Below, one piece after another: positions 12,290 through 25,700 of a DNA stretch of 64,000 bases. Made by a program: the position numbers and the translations under genes. The notes below the pieces were generated by a model. It made no database searches and was not told the DNA's origin. It saw only the letters and a list, made by a program, of their open reading frames with translations. The stretch is from Sisyra terminalis (taxonomy: Eukaryota; Arthropoda; Insecta; Neuroptera; Sisyridae), in assembly GCA_958496175.1 (NCBI GenBank), contig OY292276.1, positions 31,702,449 to 31,766,448 of the forward strand, written 5' to 3'. Numbering within the stretch: position 1 is the first letter of the stretch; each line of letters opens with the position of its first letter.

Positions 12290-12540
12290 AACCAGTAATG
12301 TTCTGTGAAATATTTACAGCCCAACATTGACACAACTGACAAATGGTTAGAATTAGCAATTGAATGAAATCTAAATGACAATTGAAACTAATGTCATGAT
12401 AGTTCAAATTTGAGCCAATAATTATTATATTTGTATTCCACTTACATGCATATATTTAAAATTGTATATTCTTTGTCCTTGTCTTTGCCGCAACACATAC
12501 GTTTTCTTATTATGTATTTTGATATGAAAAGTAATTTGTG
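12290..12540 (+). repeat. Partial tandem copy of family A segment
   Basis: Repeats 11620-11860 about 670 bp downstream. Shared blocks are ACTGACAAATAG/ACTGACAAATGG, AGTTCAAATTTGAG, a TATATTT...GTCTTTG stretch and ACTTACGTTTGCG/ACATACGTTTTC at the end. Such a direct repeat could be terminal repeats of an element or a local tandem duplication. Confidence 0.5.
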
Positions 12541-13160
12541 TTTAAAATTATTTCATATTTTAGTAATCATAAACCGTATAACTGGTGTGCTAGTTCAGGC
12601 TCTATCAGAAGACGCTACGGCAGTGGAAAAGCCTATTTTTACATTTAAAAACCTATTTTAAAGTATACCAAAGAAGTATAACTTCTTACGCTCGTACATA
12701 AGTAAACACACTGTTTTTTTTTGTGAGATATTTCTATTTTTATAAAAAACATTCTTCAAATTTTTATTAATTTGTCTTTTTGTGAAGTTGTAATTTAAGA
12801 ATCAAGAAAATAAAAAACGTTGAGGAACAATTTTTATTAATATTTGTCGGTTTTAAATGGATTGACCTGTATCGGAATATGTTCAAGTATGCAGTTTGGC
12901 AGAAAATATGTATGTATTTAAGAAGTATTTTTGCGCATTATGAAATAAGGTCATAATACCTTTCCAACATAAGAATTTTTATAAGAGCTTGAACATACGG
13001 AATAAAAAGTTTATCTGAAACGCAATAGGCTTATGATATATAATAAGAACATAATGCCAGAGACAAGAAGATCAACTTTGGTCCATTGATTTTCATCGTT
13101 CACTCGTTGTTAAGACAATGAAATAATTGAGTTGTCCAAGTGAGTTTGTTAAAAAGGGCT

Positions 13161-13319
13161 TTATCTATGGCTTGTTCTCTCTTTATTGGTGGCGATCTTT
13201 CTCTCATCAGTAGCATCGACTAAAATCAATGCTTGTCGTAACCCACCCATGCCTTGTTTCCCATCCGGCACAAGTGATTGATCACCGCCATTCTCCGCGA
13301 TCACTACTTGACCTTTTTC
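13161..13319 (-). CDS. Putative terminal exon of a two-exon unknown gene
   Basis: After a 3' splice site (TTTGACTTCTATATAG) the minus strand is open for 52 codons to TAA. The peptide is hydrophilic with an alternation of acidic, Gly and basic residues (starts EKGQVVIAENGGDQ, ends NKERTSHR) and no recognised domain. It joins in phase 0 to the exon at 13546-13626 across a 226-nt intron. The GC content is well above the local average. The opposite strand carries a hydrophobic open frame over the same bases (see rejected items), so the strand is not certain. Confidence 0.35.
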   Translation of the reverse strand, partial: EKGQVVIAENGGDQSLVPDGKQGMGGLRQALILVDATDERKIATNKERTSHR

Positions 13320-13545
13320 CTATATAGAAGTCAAACTTAGCGATTCTTCGTATTCAAGAAACTGATGGTGGTCGTGATGGGGATGGGGGTTGTGGCGATA
13401 GAGCGCGCGTTCATTCTTTTCGAAAAACCCAGCTTTTTTCAAAGTTGTCGGGCGATTTGTATTGAGGATTTAGCGAGGTTAAAAATGCTTTATCATTCGT
13501 ATCGAAGATTAATATCGTAAAGCCCCCATCCCATTTCAGACTTAC

Positions 13546-13626
13546 CACTTCATCCTCCATGCACATGCCCGCAGCATCATCTTTTGGATCTTTGTGATAA
13601 ATGACTTGGAAAATTTTCAAATGCAT
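13546..13626 (-). CDS. Putative first exon of a two-exon unknown gene
   Basis: Twenty-seven codons from ATG (13626) to a consensus 5' splice site, GAAGTG|GTAAGT, encoding MHLKIFQVIYHKDPK and then DDAAGMCMEDEV. Upstream in frame there is a TGA, so this ATG could be a true start, but an upstream 3' splice site cannot be excluded. The joined product with 13161-13319 would be 79 residues, without a signal peptide or membrane segment. No family recognised. Confidence 0.35.
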
Positions 13627-13699
13627 CGATTTGTGTGAGTGTGTGGAAACTTTTGATCAATGCGCCATTGCTTGAATTCTTTTTTCCCATCGAAAAATA

Positions 13700-16550
13700 G
13701 CGACAGATAGAAAACGAATAAAAAAAAAAGTTTCTGAAAATTGTCTTCTGAAAAAAAAATTATTCAGGTTTGCAAGAAAAACGCATACCTAGATTTTTTT
13801 TGAATTTATTTTTTTTAAATTACAATATTTTTTAATTTTCTTTTTTATTCATTAATTATTCATATAATAATTGCAATAATTATATTAGGTATGTCATTCA
13901 TTAACAGAGCTGTATATTTTTCTCCTTGACTACATTGGGGGTGAATAATAATGATAAGGGAGGTACAGAATATTTAGTAAGGAGCTTTTTTGTTTTTCTT
14001 TAAAAATATCAACTACAATATGCCACAAATAGTTATTCTCTTAAATTGATTAATATTTGGATTTTAGGACTTTGGTTCGTTTTAAAGAGGAAAAATTAAG
14101 TTGTTAACTCGGAAATATAGAATGGAGGACAGGATGCAGATAGGGATATTACATTACAAATATCGATCAAGATTTCATTTAATATAGATAATAATTTATG
14201 ATTTTAAATACGATTTTTCTTTCACAATGGATAAAATGGCATTTAATTATTCTTAACGTTCTGTTTAAGAGTTTCTCAGTTCTTATACATAATGTTTAAA
14301 TAATTATGTTTCTTACAAATATACATTAATAAATTTGAAACTGGATTTTAAAGGACTTATTTCATGACTTATGTATTTTTATTATTTTGATGATTTTAAA
14401 ATATCATTTATGTTATTTATATTGATAGTCATATAAAGACTGTACGATTACGGAAAAAAATTGATTATTTCTTGAGAATAATGAAATTTTGATGCCGTTT
14501 TTTTTTGCATTTAATTCAAGTTAATAATGTATTGTTAATGGAAAATACTTTCTTCGTCATAGTTTACAGAAAAATTGACTTTTTTCAATATCAATTTTTC
14601 GTTTCTTACAGTGATTAAATTTAACCAGTGCCAAAATTTATATTTTCATTTTCTCTTTATTTGATTTTATATTGATTTTTATAGAGTCTTAAAAAATTGA
14701 AAAATAATTTTAAACAAGTGGCGAATATCAATGTTTTAGTATAAGAGTATTAAATAAAAGGAGTAGGTTTTGTAAAAAATTCGAGACGATTAATATGGAG
14801 TCATTTTCAAAATCTCATACTCTATCGCAGGCCCAGCAAGTTGTGTTGAGCCTGAGTTAGAAATTGATAAAAAAATGTTTTCTACCAAGTTTTTCACTTA
14901 GAGAACTTCAAATGGGTAGAGCTTTTCACTATAGCCACATTATGCACCAACCCTAATGTCCAGTAGAAGTTTTTCTAGAACTGGACGTGTCATGTACAAA
15001 GCACAGCTTACCATATTTTATATCATAATTAAAAAAAACCTTTTATTAGTAAATAATTAGTGCTTAAAATTTAAACAAAATCTTAGGAAAAAACAATAAA
15101 GATGTCATTTATTACCTTCTTATACCTCCTTTTATATAGTAACTTATACTTTATTTTGTTTTACATCTAAAGCAAAACTAAACATACACTTTACCTTCTT
15201 AATTCTTTTTATAAGTTAGCCTAGTTGACAATAAGACTCTATAAAAACATCGAAAAAAAAGTTGTTTGAAAATATGCCATTTGTATATTTTTTACATTGA
15301 AAACTATCTAAATATATTTTACGTTTAAATTTATCGTAACGTATGATTATAAACTTAAGTTATCATTATATATATTTATATGTTTTTTATACACTTGAAA
15401 ATATATTTTTACATTAATTTTTCTTACATTTGTAAATGGAAAATGTATTCTTACTCATTAAAAACTCTCGGAAAGAAGGAATGTAAGGGATAGATAATAA
15501 AGGAATTTCGAAAGCTGTTTTATCCTTTTGAAATATAACGTATACATAAAATAGGATTATTTTCTTTTTTTTTCAAGAGAATCAGTAGCTGAAAGAAAAA
15601 CTTAGGACGGTCAGGATTTTGTCGATTTTCCCATTAAGTACCTTAATTTTTAAAGTTATCTCTATCAAAACAAAATCCTATGATGATTAAATCCAATTAT
15701 TCGTTGAAGTAAGTAATTTTCGATTAAAATATTTTTTTTAATTCTTATCAAATTACAAACACTTAAAGTAAGTGTTCTAGTAATGCAAGGATTTTTGGTT
15801 GAAAGATTGAAGATGGGATTTAGGGAGGTAGGGATTTGCGGGTTGAAATTTATCACTAGATTTTTTTGAATATTTACATTAATGAAATGATTTTTTTTAT
15901 ATGTAGCAACAAATTTTATACACCATACACTTTTAAGCGATAATTAAAAATGGTTATGTTGAAAATGATGTTGATGACAATGAAGGTCTAGAAACATATT
16001 ATCTTACTAGAATTTTAATGAAAGCTCGTTTCGAATGGGTGGGGATATATTTTAAATATTAACTTGAAATACCATTAAGACGCTTTTCCAAACCTGTCCT
16101 TTGCAGTTTCACTGTTATATAAATTCGCGCCAAAACTTACCAAAGAACTACATAGAAATCTTTGGAAGAACTTTTATTTTGTTTACGAAATAAAATATTG
16201 ATACTCTCGAAATTGTTACATTCCATATACATTTTCTCCTCACTCTTTGAATAACTTCTTTGTTTCTACTAATTCAATTTTTCATAATTCAATCCCAGTT
16301 TAGTATTCACTTAACTCTTTCTTTTAAATCAAAGCAACAGCACATTTTTTTAAAATTTAATTATTTAATATATTATAACACGAATATTTTTTAAATTAAA
16401 TAAAAACACTTATATTAATATTTCAACATAATAAATATTTTATATCACTCTCAACTGATGTCTTTTAATATTTTCATTTTAAATAGATTTTTTGAAGCAT
16501 CTCTTGTTTATCTAATTTGGACATGAAAAACTATGATACCAAAAATGAGT
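13700..16550. other. dpr 3' flank, no gene seen
   Basis: Strongly AT-rich DNA downstream of the dpr stop codon. The dpr 3' UTR must begin at 16553 on the minus strand. One AATAAA (minus strand, 16178-16173) lies about 375 nt after the stop and is a possible but unproven polyadenylation signal. Confidence 0.4.
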
Positions 16551-16553
16551 TGT

Positions 16554-16726
16554 TTATGTGACAGCCAAAATATGACCGACAATTCCAATCAGAAGCATGG
16601 CTCCAAGGATAACTCGGGGTGGAGCACAGGCAGCCAAACCTAATCCAGCTGAGAGATGGGAGAGCCAAAGGCCTGGAATTGGCGAAGCTGAATTTTTACC
16701 ACGCTGCATAGCGGCAGGATGTTCAC
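16554..16726 (-). CDS. dpr-like: dpr-like last coding exon
   Basis: Acceptor AATTTTTAAG at 16727-16728, then 173 nt to TAA (16556-16554). Completes the split Gly codon and encodes EHPAAMQRGKNSASPIPG, a linker and the C-terminal hydrophobic segment with small residues ahead of it. The match of the EHPAAMQ start to known Dpr tails makes the exon assignment secure. Confidence 0.9.
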
Positions 16727-19700
16727 CTTAAAAATTAATTTAGTTGTGGAAGATATTTATTAAAAAAAATAATTATATAAATAAGAATTGTACCATATTT
16801 TAGGTATTCCCGTGGATCAGAACTATTACAGCCCAATTTATTTGCGAATGAAAGTATAAATAAAGACGAAAATGTAACTTTACCTAGTATTGACGTTCCT
16901 AAAAGAGACGATTGTATTGTATTTGCTAAGGATTTTGATTGAATTTTTGCGAATAAATTGAGCCAGAATGGTTCTGGTGCACGTTAACGTGCCTGATTCA
17001 CGGAAATATCATATTTTTAGATAAACTATAATTGTAAGCATTGAAATTGTATTGCAATCATGATATATGTATAAATAATTTAGGAAAAAACTGATAATGT
17101 AATTGTGGCTCTTGTTTATTTAGATTCATAGTAGATGACGCAGTAATGTTGATATTTGGGATTCCATTCGAAATCTATCAAAATTACAACACATAAGTAG
17201 TAAGTAAGCATAGTAGTAATACAAATAGTATGTATATAGGAATGGTCTTAGTTGATCGCAAACAGTAGAGAATTACTAATTAACGACAACGGATTTTTCA
17301 GCTCTTAATAATAATGTCATTACAAAAAATATATAAATATTACTGTTTGTATACAATTGTTTTCAGCACCCTCTTGATTTTAATTTATAGTAACCAGACA
17401 CACATTCATTCTCTCTCTCTCACTTACTCTTTCATACTAGATCTTCATTTACACCAAATCTTCGATACTACATGTATGTAATAGTCAAGTCGTTCCTTTA
17501 TCATCTACCAATGTACTGCATTATAATGTACTGCAGTGAAATAAATGACCTTATTTCTTGAAAATATTTCCGTGATATAGGCAAGGTATCTTCTTAGTAT
17601 CACAAAGTACGATCATATATTGTAATTATTGTAATCATGTGTCTAAAATTTGTCAAATCAAAACAATAATAATGACTTTGATTTTATGATAGCTTAAATG
17701 TACAAATATTCGTCAGTATAACACAGATGAATAAAAAGTTCAACTGGAACTGCTACAAATTCATACCACTATAGTACGGCCAGTGTCTCAGAATGCTTCG
17801 AAAGTATTGTGCACTACTGAATGACGTTTAAAGTCGAAAACTATTATGTGCCTTATCTCTGTTCCCAGTACAGTGACAAAGAATGGACCGGTACACACAT
17901 TTATGGTATATAGGAACACTTCCGCATTATACTGACTGACATAATATTTTACAGTTCCATTCATTACATTTCGGAAAACACCCAATACGAATATATATTA
18001 TGACATTATTCTATATTACAGGAATAATCAAAAACACATGCCATTTTTACTAGGTCAAGTAGTCATAGTATATTAATAGTAATGTTGCGAGGTGAAAAGG
18101 AAAAATAACAGACGTTCGAGGTGAAGTTTTATGGCGAAGTAGTTTCTTTGTGAATTAAAAAATACCTAAGTCAACATATATTTTACTAAAGTAACAAAGC
18201 ATGTTATACTATCTAGTTTTGGGATTGCCAACTCAAATGATCTTGAGAAACACTGTATATGAGGGTCATGAATAAAACTGTTTCCGGTTAGCCAAAAAAT
18301 GGCTATAGATACTATAGACTATAGATACTCAGACACAGACAATAGACACTCAGTATTAATAATGACTTAGCAATATTTTTTCTCCGCTCAATATTTTTGA
18401 AAAAAATTCATATGACTTTGGCCAATCAACATAGTTTTAGTAGTATAATTTGATAAAAAACTTTTCAAATACTCAAAGAAATGATCTATTTTGCTTACTC
18501 AGTATATAAAAGATAATTTATTAAAAAGAAGCAAGGTTTAGTCCGAGTGGGTGATCAATTAAAAGGATACAAAAGGTAACAAAAGGGCAGATGCTTTTGC
18601 CCATTAAGGATCCAAGACTCCATTCACAAGCATTCAGCCGCTGTTTGATGTCATAGGATCGGCAATAAAATACCGTAAAAAAATTGGATTATTATATATT
18701 GCTCAATGTAGATGAACACCACCGGACCAATACTACTTCTCACTTTCTAGGGGGTTGAAGCGCTTTGAATGAATGGAGACATAAGAACTTAGGAGTAAAA
18801 AATCCTGGAACCGAAATTGATAAATATCTCTAGTAAGACGATTGCTGTGGTTAGTCTGGTAACTCGGCCTCAAACAGGTGAAACAGAAACCCGGAAAATG
18901 CAATAACACTGGAAGTTATAGTGTGGTGGGACAATAAATCTAATCCCGGCAACCAAACTAAAAAATAAACAAAAGTATAACGGGCTTAAAGGAGGAGTCT
19001 TATTTGAAGTGCCCAGGAACCAAATTTACTTTTTACTTTTAGAAACGCACCTAGAAGAATAATTGTAGATTTTTGTCAATTTTTGAGACCGCTTATGTAA
19101 AATTTAGAATAAAATCAATACACAAAATAAATAATTGTTCTGTACAAAACTCCGGAATGTTTAAGGAGGAACGGGGTTGAGCATCCCTGATTAGATATGT
19201 TATACCATGATTGCAACAGTATTTACTAGAGCAAATTTATTGTATTTTTATAAGATAAATGTTTAAAATAGTGTGTATGTGAAACAAAGAACAATAAAAA
19301 ACTTACCGTTGAGTACGTGTAAGAGTACACTAGCTGAGTCAAGATTGGAAGGGCTGCAAGAATAGTTTCCAGAATCCTCGCGACGAGCACTGTAAATGAT
19401 AAGTGTTCCAACGGAAGTGTCGGGTCCAACTCGTTCCATGCGAATATCCAAAGCGCTTGGATCATAGTTCAAAACTCGTTCATTGTCATGGTACCAAAAA
19501 ATGTATGCCGGTTCCTCCAACGATTGGGTAATAACGCATTTGAGGCTCACAGTGCTTCCCGTTTTCACGTAAATATCAGTTTCACCAAGAATTTCAATTT
19601 TCGGAACTGAAAACAATGAAAATATATATATTTTTTTAAATTTTACTCCGCTGCAAACATCGATAAAACCATTCCCGATTGCGCCTCACGAACACATAGC

Positions 19701-22700
19701 GCAGATAGGCTCCAACATAAATTGAAAAACAATATTTTGTTTATTTTGGATTAGACTGTAATTAAACGTAAATATTCGATAAGCCAATTTGGAACGAAAA
19801 TTTTCGATATTCGTCGAAAATCTATTACGTGAGAGGTTTCAATCGAAATCAATCAAAAAACTATCTATTAATTCGTTTTAATTAATCGAACCGCTCGTTC
19901 TACTGATAAAAGCTTTTCGTCAATCGCATTCAATTATCCCTAAAATTACGGTCGAAACTTTCGAAAATCCCTTAACCGACTAATCAAATTCTCACACTAA
20001 TGTCTATTAGATTAAATGAGAAACGTTTTATTATTTTTAGAATATCACGAGGAAATGTTATTTCATTCCTATTATTTTCCCAGTAAAAAGTGTAATAAAA
20101 CGTACCACATATAAAATACCACTAAATACCTATGTATATTTTTTTTTAATAAAAATGGAAGAATTTTGTTTAAATCAGAACTTTTCAAGCTTTCAATATT
20201 TGCGTCGCAATTTTCAGTTTCTTTTTCCATTGCACCTTTCCCTGTCATACAATAACAGTGATTGAAATGGTATTGATTATTTATTTATACTACTGACTGT
20301 TTTCTGAAACCATAATTTTGAAAATAAAATATAAGTCTCAGCTTAGGTAGTATATTAATAGAAGTTAATCGAAAAATATCACATACATTGACAGAATGGT
20401 TCAGTTGATAGCTATGCGTAGGTGTATTACAAAGCTTCTTTTATAAATAAGTAGTCGTTTTTTTAAAAAAAAAACTATGAAAAAAGGAAATCTATTATGT
20501 ATGTTGGAGAATGATTTCATTTATTTAAAAGAAATATTACAATTGTTGATAAATAGTTTTTGATAAATAAATAATTGATAATAAACAATTTTTGATAAAT
20601 AAAAAGTTTATTTTTTTATTTTGAATGTTCACATCTTATTTTTGAACATTTCTTAAAGAATATAAAAGAAAAAGAAAATGATTATAAAATACAAATACTT
20701 ATTTGAAAACATCTTTTTTAAAACTTTGAAGTTTAAGATGAAAAGCTTTAAGGAAAGAAAAAGATGCGCAATTTATATTCCTAATTGTTCTTAGGTATAT
20801 ATAAATGCGTATATATAGTATATACATATTATAGTCGTCCATTTAAAATGAGTATATGCAATAGAACTTTTTAATATTACAATAAAATGAAAATTGTCAA
20901 TTTCGTTTTATTGAACAAAACTTTACGGAGCTTGGCGAGTTTATGACGTATTCAAGAGTTGTAGATGCTGCCAGAAGTTAATTAACAACAATTATTTGTT
21001 GTTTTATCTTCTACTTCATGTCTCGTTCGGGTCCTCGTTTTATTGTTGCAGGAGTTATTTGTTCTTGTAATCATTTTGATACAATGTGATTGCGCTTTGT
21101 CATCTTCACCCATCTGGCAATATGGTTCGAATAGCTAAATAACTTTAATAAAATTAAAAACTATAAAATAAATAAACTTAAATTGAAACTCATTGAATAT
21201 AAAAAGAGCTTTTTTCAACCCATTTGCGTTGCAGCATTCTGACTAATTTAAACTTTGAATTCCTGCTTTTGATTTCCTGCATGATAAATGCATTGACTTT
21301 CCTGATAATTTTGGATTGAAAACAGGATGGTAATATAATTTTAATGCCTTTTTAGAAAAAAATATTGATTATATAAGCTTGGACAGCTGTTTGCCAAAGA
21401 TGTATAGAGTTAACAAAAAATAAATGAAGAAGTTACGTTAAAAAAACGATTATTCATTCTCATTAAACAATATCTAAAACTGTGTATCAGTTCAAAATTT
21501 GTGGTCTAGATTTGTTCTGAATATTTACAAATAAATATATGTTAAATCTTTTATAAGATCAATATCTACTCAACATCTAGTTTTAGTCTTAAAGAACTCC
21601 TTAAATTGTTTAGTATGTACAAATATATTTATCTACCAATTGGGACATAATATTATTCTTAAAAAAAATATTATGGTGGTACTACTCTATTTGTTGAGAT
21701 TTGTATACGATTTGTATTTTTCATTATTAATGTTATTTTCCATGAGTTAATCTACAACTTTAATTGATTATACAAAATTACAGTTTTTAAGGTCAACTTT
21801 GTTAAAATATTAGTACCATTGTTTTCATAAACTTTTTCTTTTGGCGGATTTTTTTTAGTAGTTATTTCAATAGAGCTTTTGAATTAAAAAAAATCTATTG
21901 ATTGTTGTAATGAATTTTAAAACTTAAATATAATTAATATTGATACTCAAAACGAAAAATATTAAATATTTTATTTTTATCTAATTTTGAACAATTTAAA
22001 AGTAGTAAAATGTTCCAAAAAATCATGTCTCATGACACCAAACGCAAAGTGACGTCATAATGTCAAAAGAATTTTACAGTAGTAGACTGGCAACCATTCC
22101 TAGTTATGTGGTGGGTATGAAAATCAAAGAACTAATATGATCGATTACATTATGTGAGATAGGTTCATGAGGATTTATAACTTTAATTTTTTTCTACCTC
22201 TCATTGTAATGTAGTAAATATAATTATACACATGTTCTATTACCTAAAAACAATATTAAATCATTATTAGAATAAAATAAGCTGATAAATTATAAGAGTA
22301 CAGAATACTTTCATCTCATACAATTTAAAAGTATTTTTTAGTATTATTTAATAATTATGAGACATTTACTGAAATTGCTTGAGCTTTATAGGCTTTATTA
22401 ATAAAATTTATTAAGAACTTTATAGCCTTTTTATTAAACATTTACATGAATGATTGCAATACCTTAAAATAATAACAGTAAAATGATCCTAACAATAAAA
22501 AGAAACGCTACCGTTTAAGAATTTACTTGTCACACTGGTTTCTATGTTTAATATTTTGCGGCCCATAAAAAATACTTTTGAGGAACTATTTTTGTAGTAT
22601 TTGTACACAACGGTACGAAACGAGCACTTTAAGTTTTAAAATATAACATTTCCGATAAATTTATTTGTATATAAATGATAGTAACACGTTTTAATTAATG

Positions 22701-25700
22701 GAAACCAAAAAAAATGTTTCAATGGCATATAAAAGTGAATGGAAATTAACATTGTGACGTCAGAGGTCGCTTCGGAAATTATAAGCACTAAGTTCAAAAT
22801 TTTATTTTTAATTTTTTATAGGTTTTTTTACGACAACAAGAAAAAAACGTATAGCAGGTTTAATATAAAACTTATTAATGATCTTTAAGTTTATGGCAAG
22901 GAAAAACTCAATTACTGTTTTTGGCTTTCTTGCAATTTTGAAACTAGCTTATGCTTCAGGAGCAATTTAATAACATTTTTCAATAATTTCTGTAACTATA
23001 AATGATTCAATCGCGTATAATCTATTAATAAATATAATCGTGATGTTAAAATCATAGTTTTTTACATTAAAATGTTACTATTTACTTAAGAGAAACTTAT
23101 GTCTTCATTTCAATTGTTATTTTCAAAATGATAACAAAAATCGAAAATTGAAATAAAAATACATCTGGAATAATCAAATTGATCAAAGTCATTAAGTGGA
23201 TTAAGTGGTGAACTGTTGCAAATTAATATAGACCAGAAATGATATTATATATCATTACTTTATGATCAAAACTACGTTAAAAATAACAATCGAAGAATTG
23301 GAATTGACTGTAAAATAAAAATATGTTGTTAAATATTAATAAGCTATAGATATTTTTCGAAAGAGTTTTTTTGATGAAATCACAAAGCTGCTAAAATTCT
23401 TCACCAACCAACTAGAAATTTTTACACAAAGTTGTATCTCGCGTATATTTTTTCAAATCAGGAGACTCAATATTCTCACATTTACAGGTATAGCGAAAAA
23501 TGCTGTGGATCGTCAAAGGAGAGTTTTTATTGTTGTTTTCACACTAAAATCGATATTTTCAGGCATAAACCGATTCTTCTCAAAACTCGATTGAAAATAT
23601 ATATCTTAAAAATATCCAAATTACAAAAGATACTGTGAGAGATGCTTTGTATTGCCAAGAAAGATAGTTTTAAAGTTTCTAGAACATGTATTTTTAAATG
23701 ATTTATTTTTAATTTAAAATCATAGGAAAGAATTCAAGTTAACTAATACTCATTGCTTTAATTGGTAGCAAATAACAACCAAAATAATAATAATGGTTTT
23801 ACGAATCGGTATCAAGGAAATTGGTATATTCCTTAATCACAAATAGAGATTGTGATTGATAAATAGTTGAAAAGTAACTGTTATTATTATAAGAAATAGA
23901 AAGAAGCAATTGATGAGTAATTTCAATAACCATGTAAGTATTAAATGTAATCACAATGGAATACATAAGCGCAAGTAATTTATAAATAATGTCTATATTA
24001 ATCTATTATATAAAATAAAAAAAATAATTTAAAATTGAAAATATATATAGATTAAAAATTATTTATTTATAACTATTACTGATTAAACTAGCTGAACAAC
24101 TGTCGAGTTCAGCTAGGTTTATTTTATAACGATGCTGCATTAAAAAGAAACTAAAATGTTTAAAAAAGTTAATTTTTTTGATTTACATTGAACAATCCTA
24201 TTTAACAAAACCACAATTTAATAGAATTTTTCCAATTGAAGTCTATCAGTTATTATTAACTACTAAATTATAATAGTATTGTTGAAAAATATTTTTGTGG
24301 GAAGGGTAGGCGCTTTCACTGGCTTAAAAATCAAGATACTCGACAGCAACACTATGCATAACAATAATTAATGTTGAAGTAGTGATGAAATCATTAACAA
24401 AAAAAAAATTAAAAAATCAAGGATTAACTTTCGTCGAATTCAGTTTAAAGTGGGCAAGTTTTAACGGTTGCATTTCCTTTAAAAGGATGTTTTCAACAAT
24501 AAGATTCCAAAAAGCTATTTTTTTTTTTGAAGAAAACTCTAAAAAACAATAAATTTTAACAAAATAAATAATTTATTACCGAAGTAAACTTTAAATCAAA
24601 ACAGGACATAAACATAAACATTTTTATGATTTTTATAGTCCAAAATGCATAAAGCTATTTTTTTGAAAATTCACAAAAATACCTCGATTTTAATTATATA
24701 TATAAACTTGTTGCATTCGAGTTGAAATCGTGATAATTTTCCAATTTCAGAAATTCAAATTCCCGTAAAAAAGAACAACATTTTTAACCGGAAAAAAACG
24801 TCAAATTACAATAATACTTAGTTGGAGATTGTGGATGGATGGTAATGTGGGGCTTCTTGTATACGGTTCGATATCTGAGATAACACGAGCTCGGTAGGTG
24901 TCTCATAAAATAAGCCATTCCTTGTGATAACATTCAGCACACATTTCACCCTGTGCAATTGTCTTAATTTATTTTATTACCGGTGAGAATTAAGGAACGT
25001 GAGTAAAGAACGAGTTTTTTTTTATTTCCTTATACATGAGGTTTAGATTTAATTTATATTGATTGAAACCCTGATATAAATCTAAACATAAAAATATTTA
25101 AACAATTTAGAAATAGTTACGGTGAAAAGTTTCATTGATTTGTTTAAAAAAGTTTATAATTTGGAAAACTAATAGGTTCGTTTCTGTTGGAGTTCACCCC
25201 AATTCTGATTGCTAATGAACTGAATAATCAATACATATGTGTTTTTGCACTTGGAAAAGTACTTATTTTATAACTGCGCATGATCAACCAGCTTAAAAAC
25301 AATCGGAATTCAATTGACTACCGCCAGAAACGAACCTAACATAACTGTGGAAAAAGTAAATTAGAGCAATGAAATATCTACTTTTTATAAAATTAGAGCG
25401 TCGTAAAGAAAATTGAACAAAGTCACCCCTTAATTGGACAACCGCGTGTTCTATGTGTCCTTGAAGATGTCATTGTTTCAAACGATTCTTTGGTTTGCTT
25501 TTCTTCTTTTGTTGTTTGAAAAAGTTTAAAACGGACACTTACCGACCACGTTGAGAGTGATGAAGTGGCTCATTTTGGGTTCGGTGCTGACTTGGCATTC
25601 ATATTCTCCTGCGTCTCGAGCTTGAACGTATTTAACTTGCAAAGTCCAAGTATCCGTACCTTCCACTAAAAATGCCTGCAAGATACAATTAAATATTAAA

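Larger units (their letters stand above)
19607..25542 (-). other. dpr-like intron between Ig1 and Ig2 exons
   Basis: About 5.9 kb, very AT-rich. It holds a palindrome-family element (22020-22800) and a small inverted-repeat element (25175-25336), both annotated separately. No nested gene seen. Confidence 0.6.

Noticed and set aside
13153..13275. Plus-strand open frame with a signal-peptide-like stretch (LWLVLSLLVAIFLSSVA) followed by a cysteine-containing tail, antisense to the putative 13.2-kb exon.
   Set aside because: It has no ATG in frame after an upstream stop, no acceptable 3' splice site between that stop and the hydrophobic run, and no good donor before the TGA. Pyrimidine-rich DNA gives such hydrophobic frames by chance.
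19226..19465. A minus-strand 79-codon frame over the Ig2 exon.
   Set aside because: It is an out-of-phase shadow of the dpr Ig2 exon.
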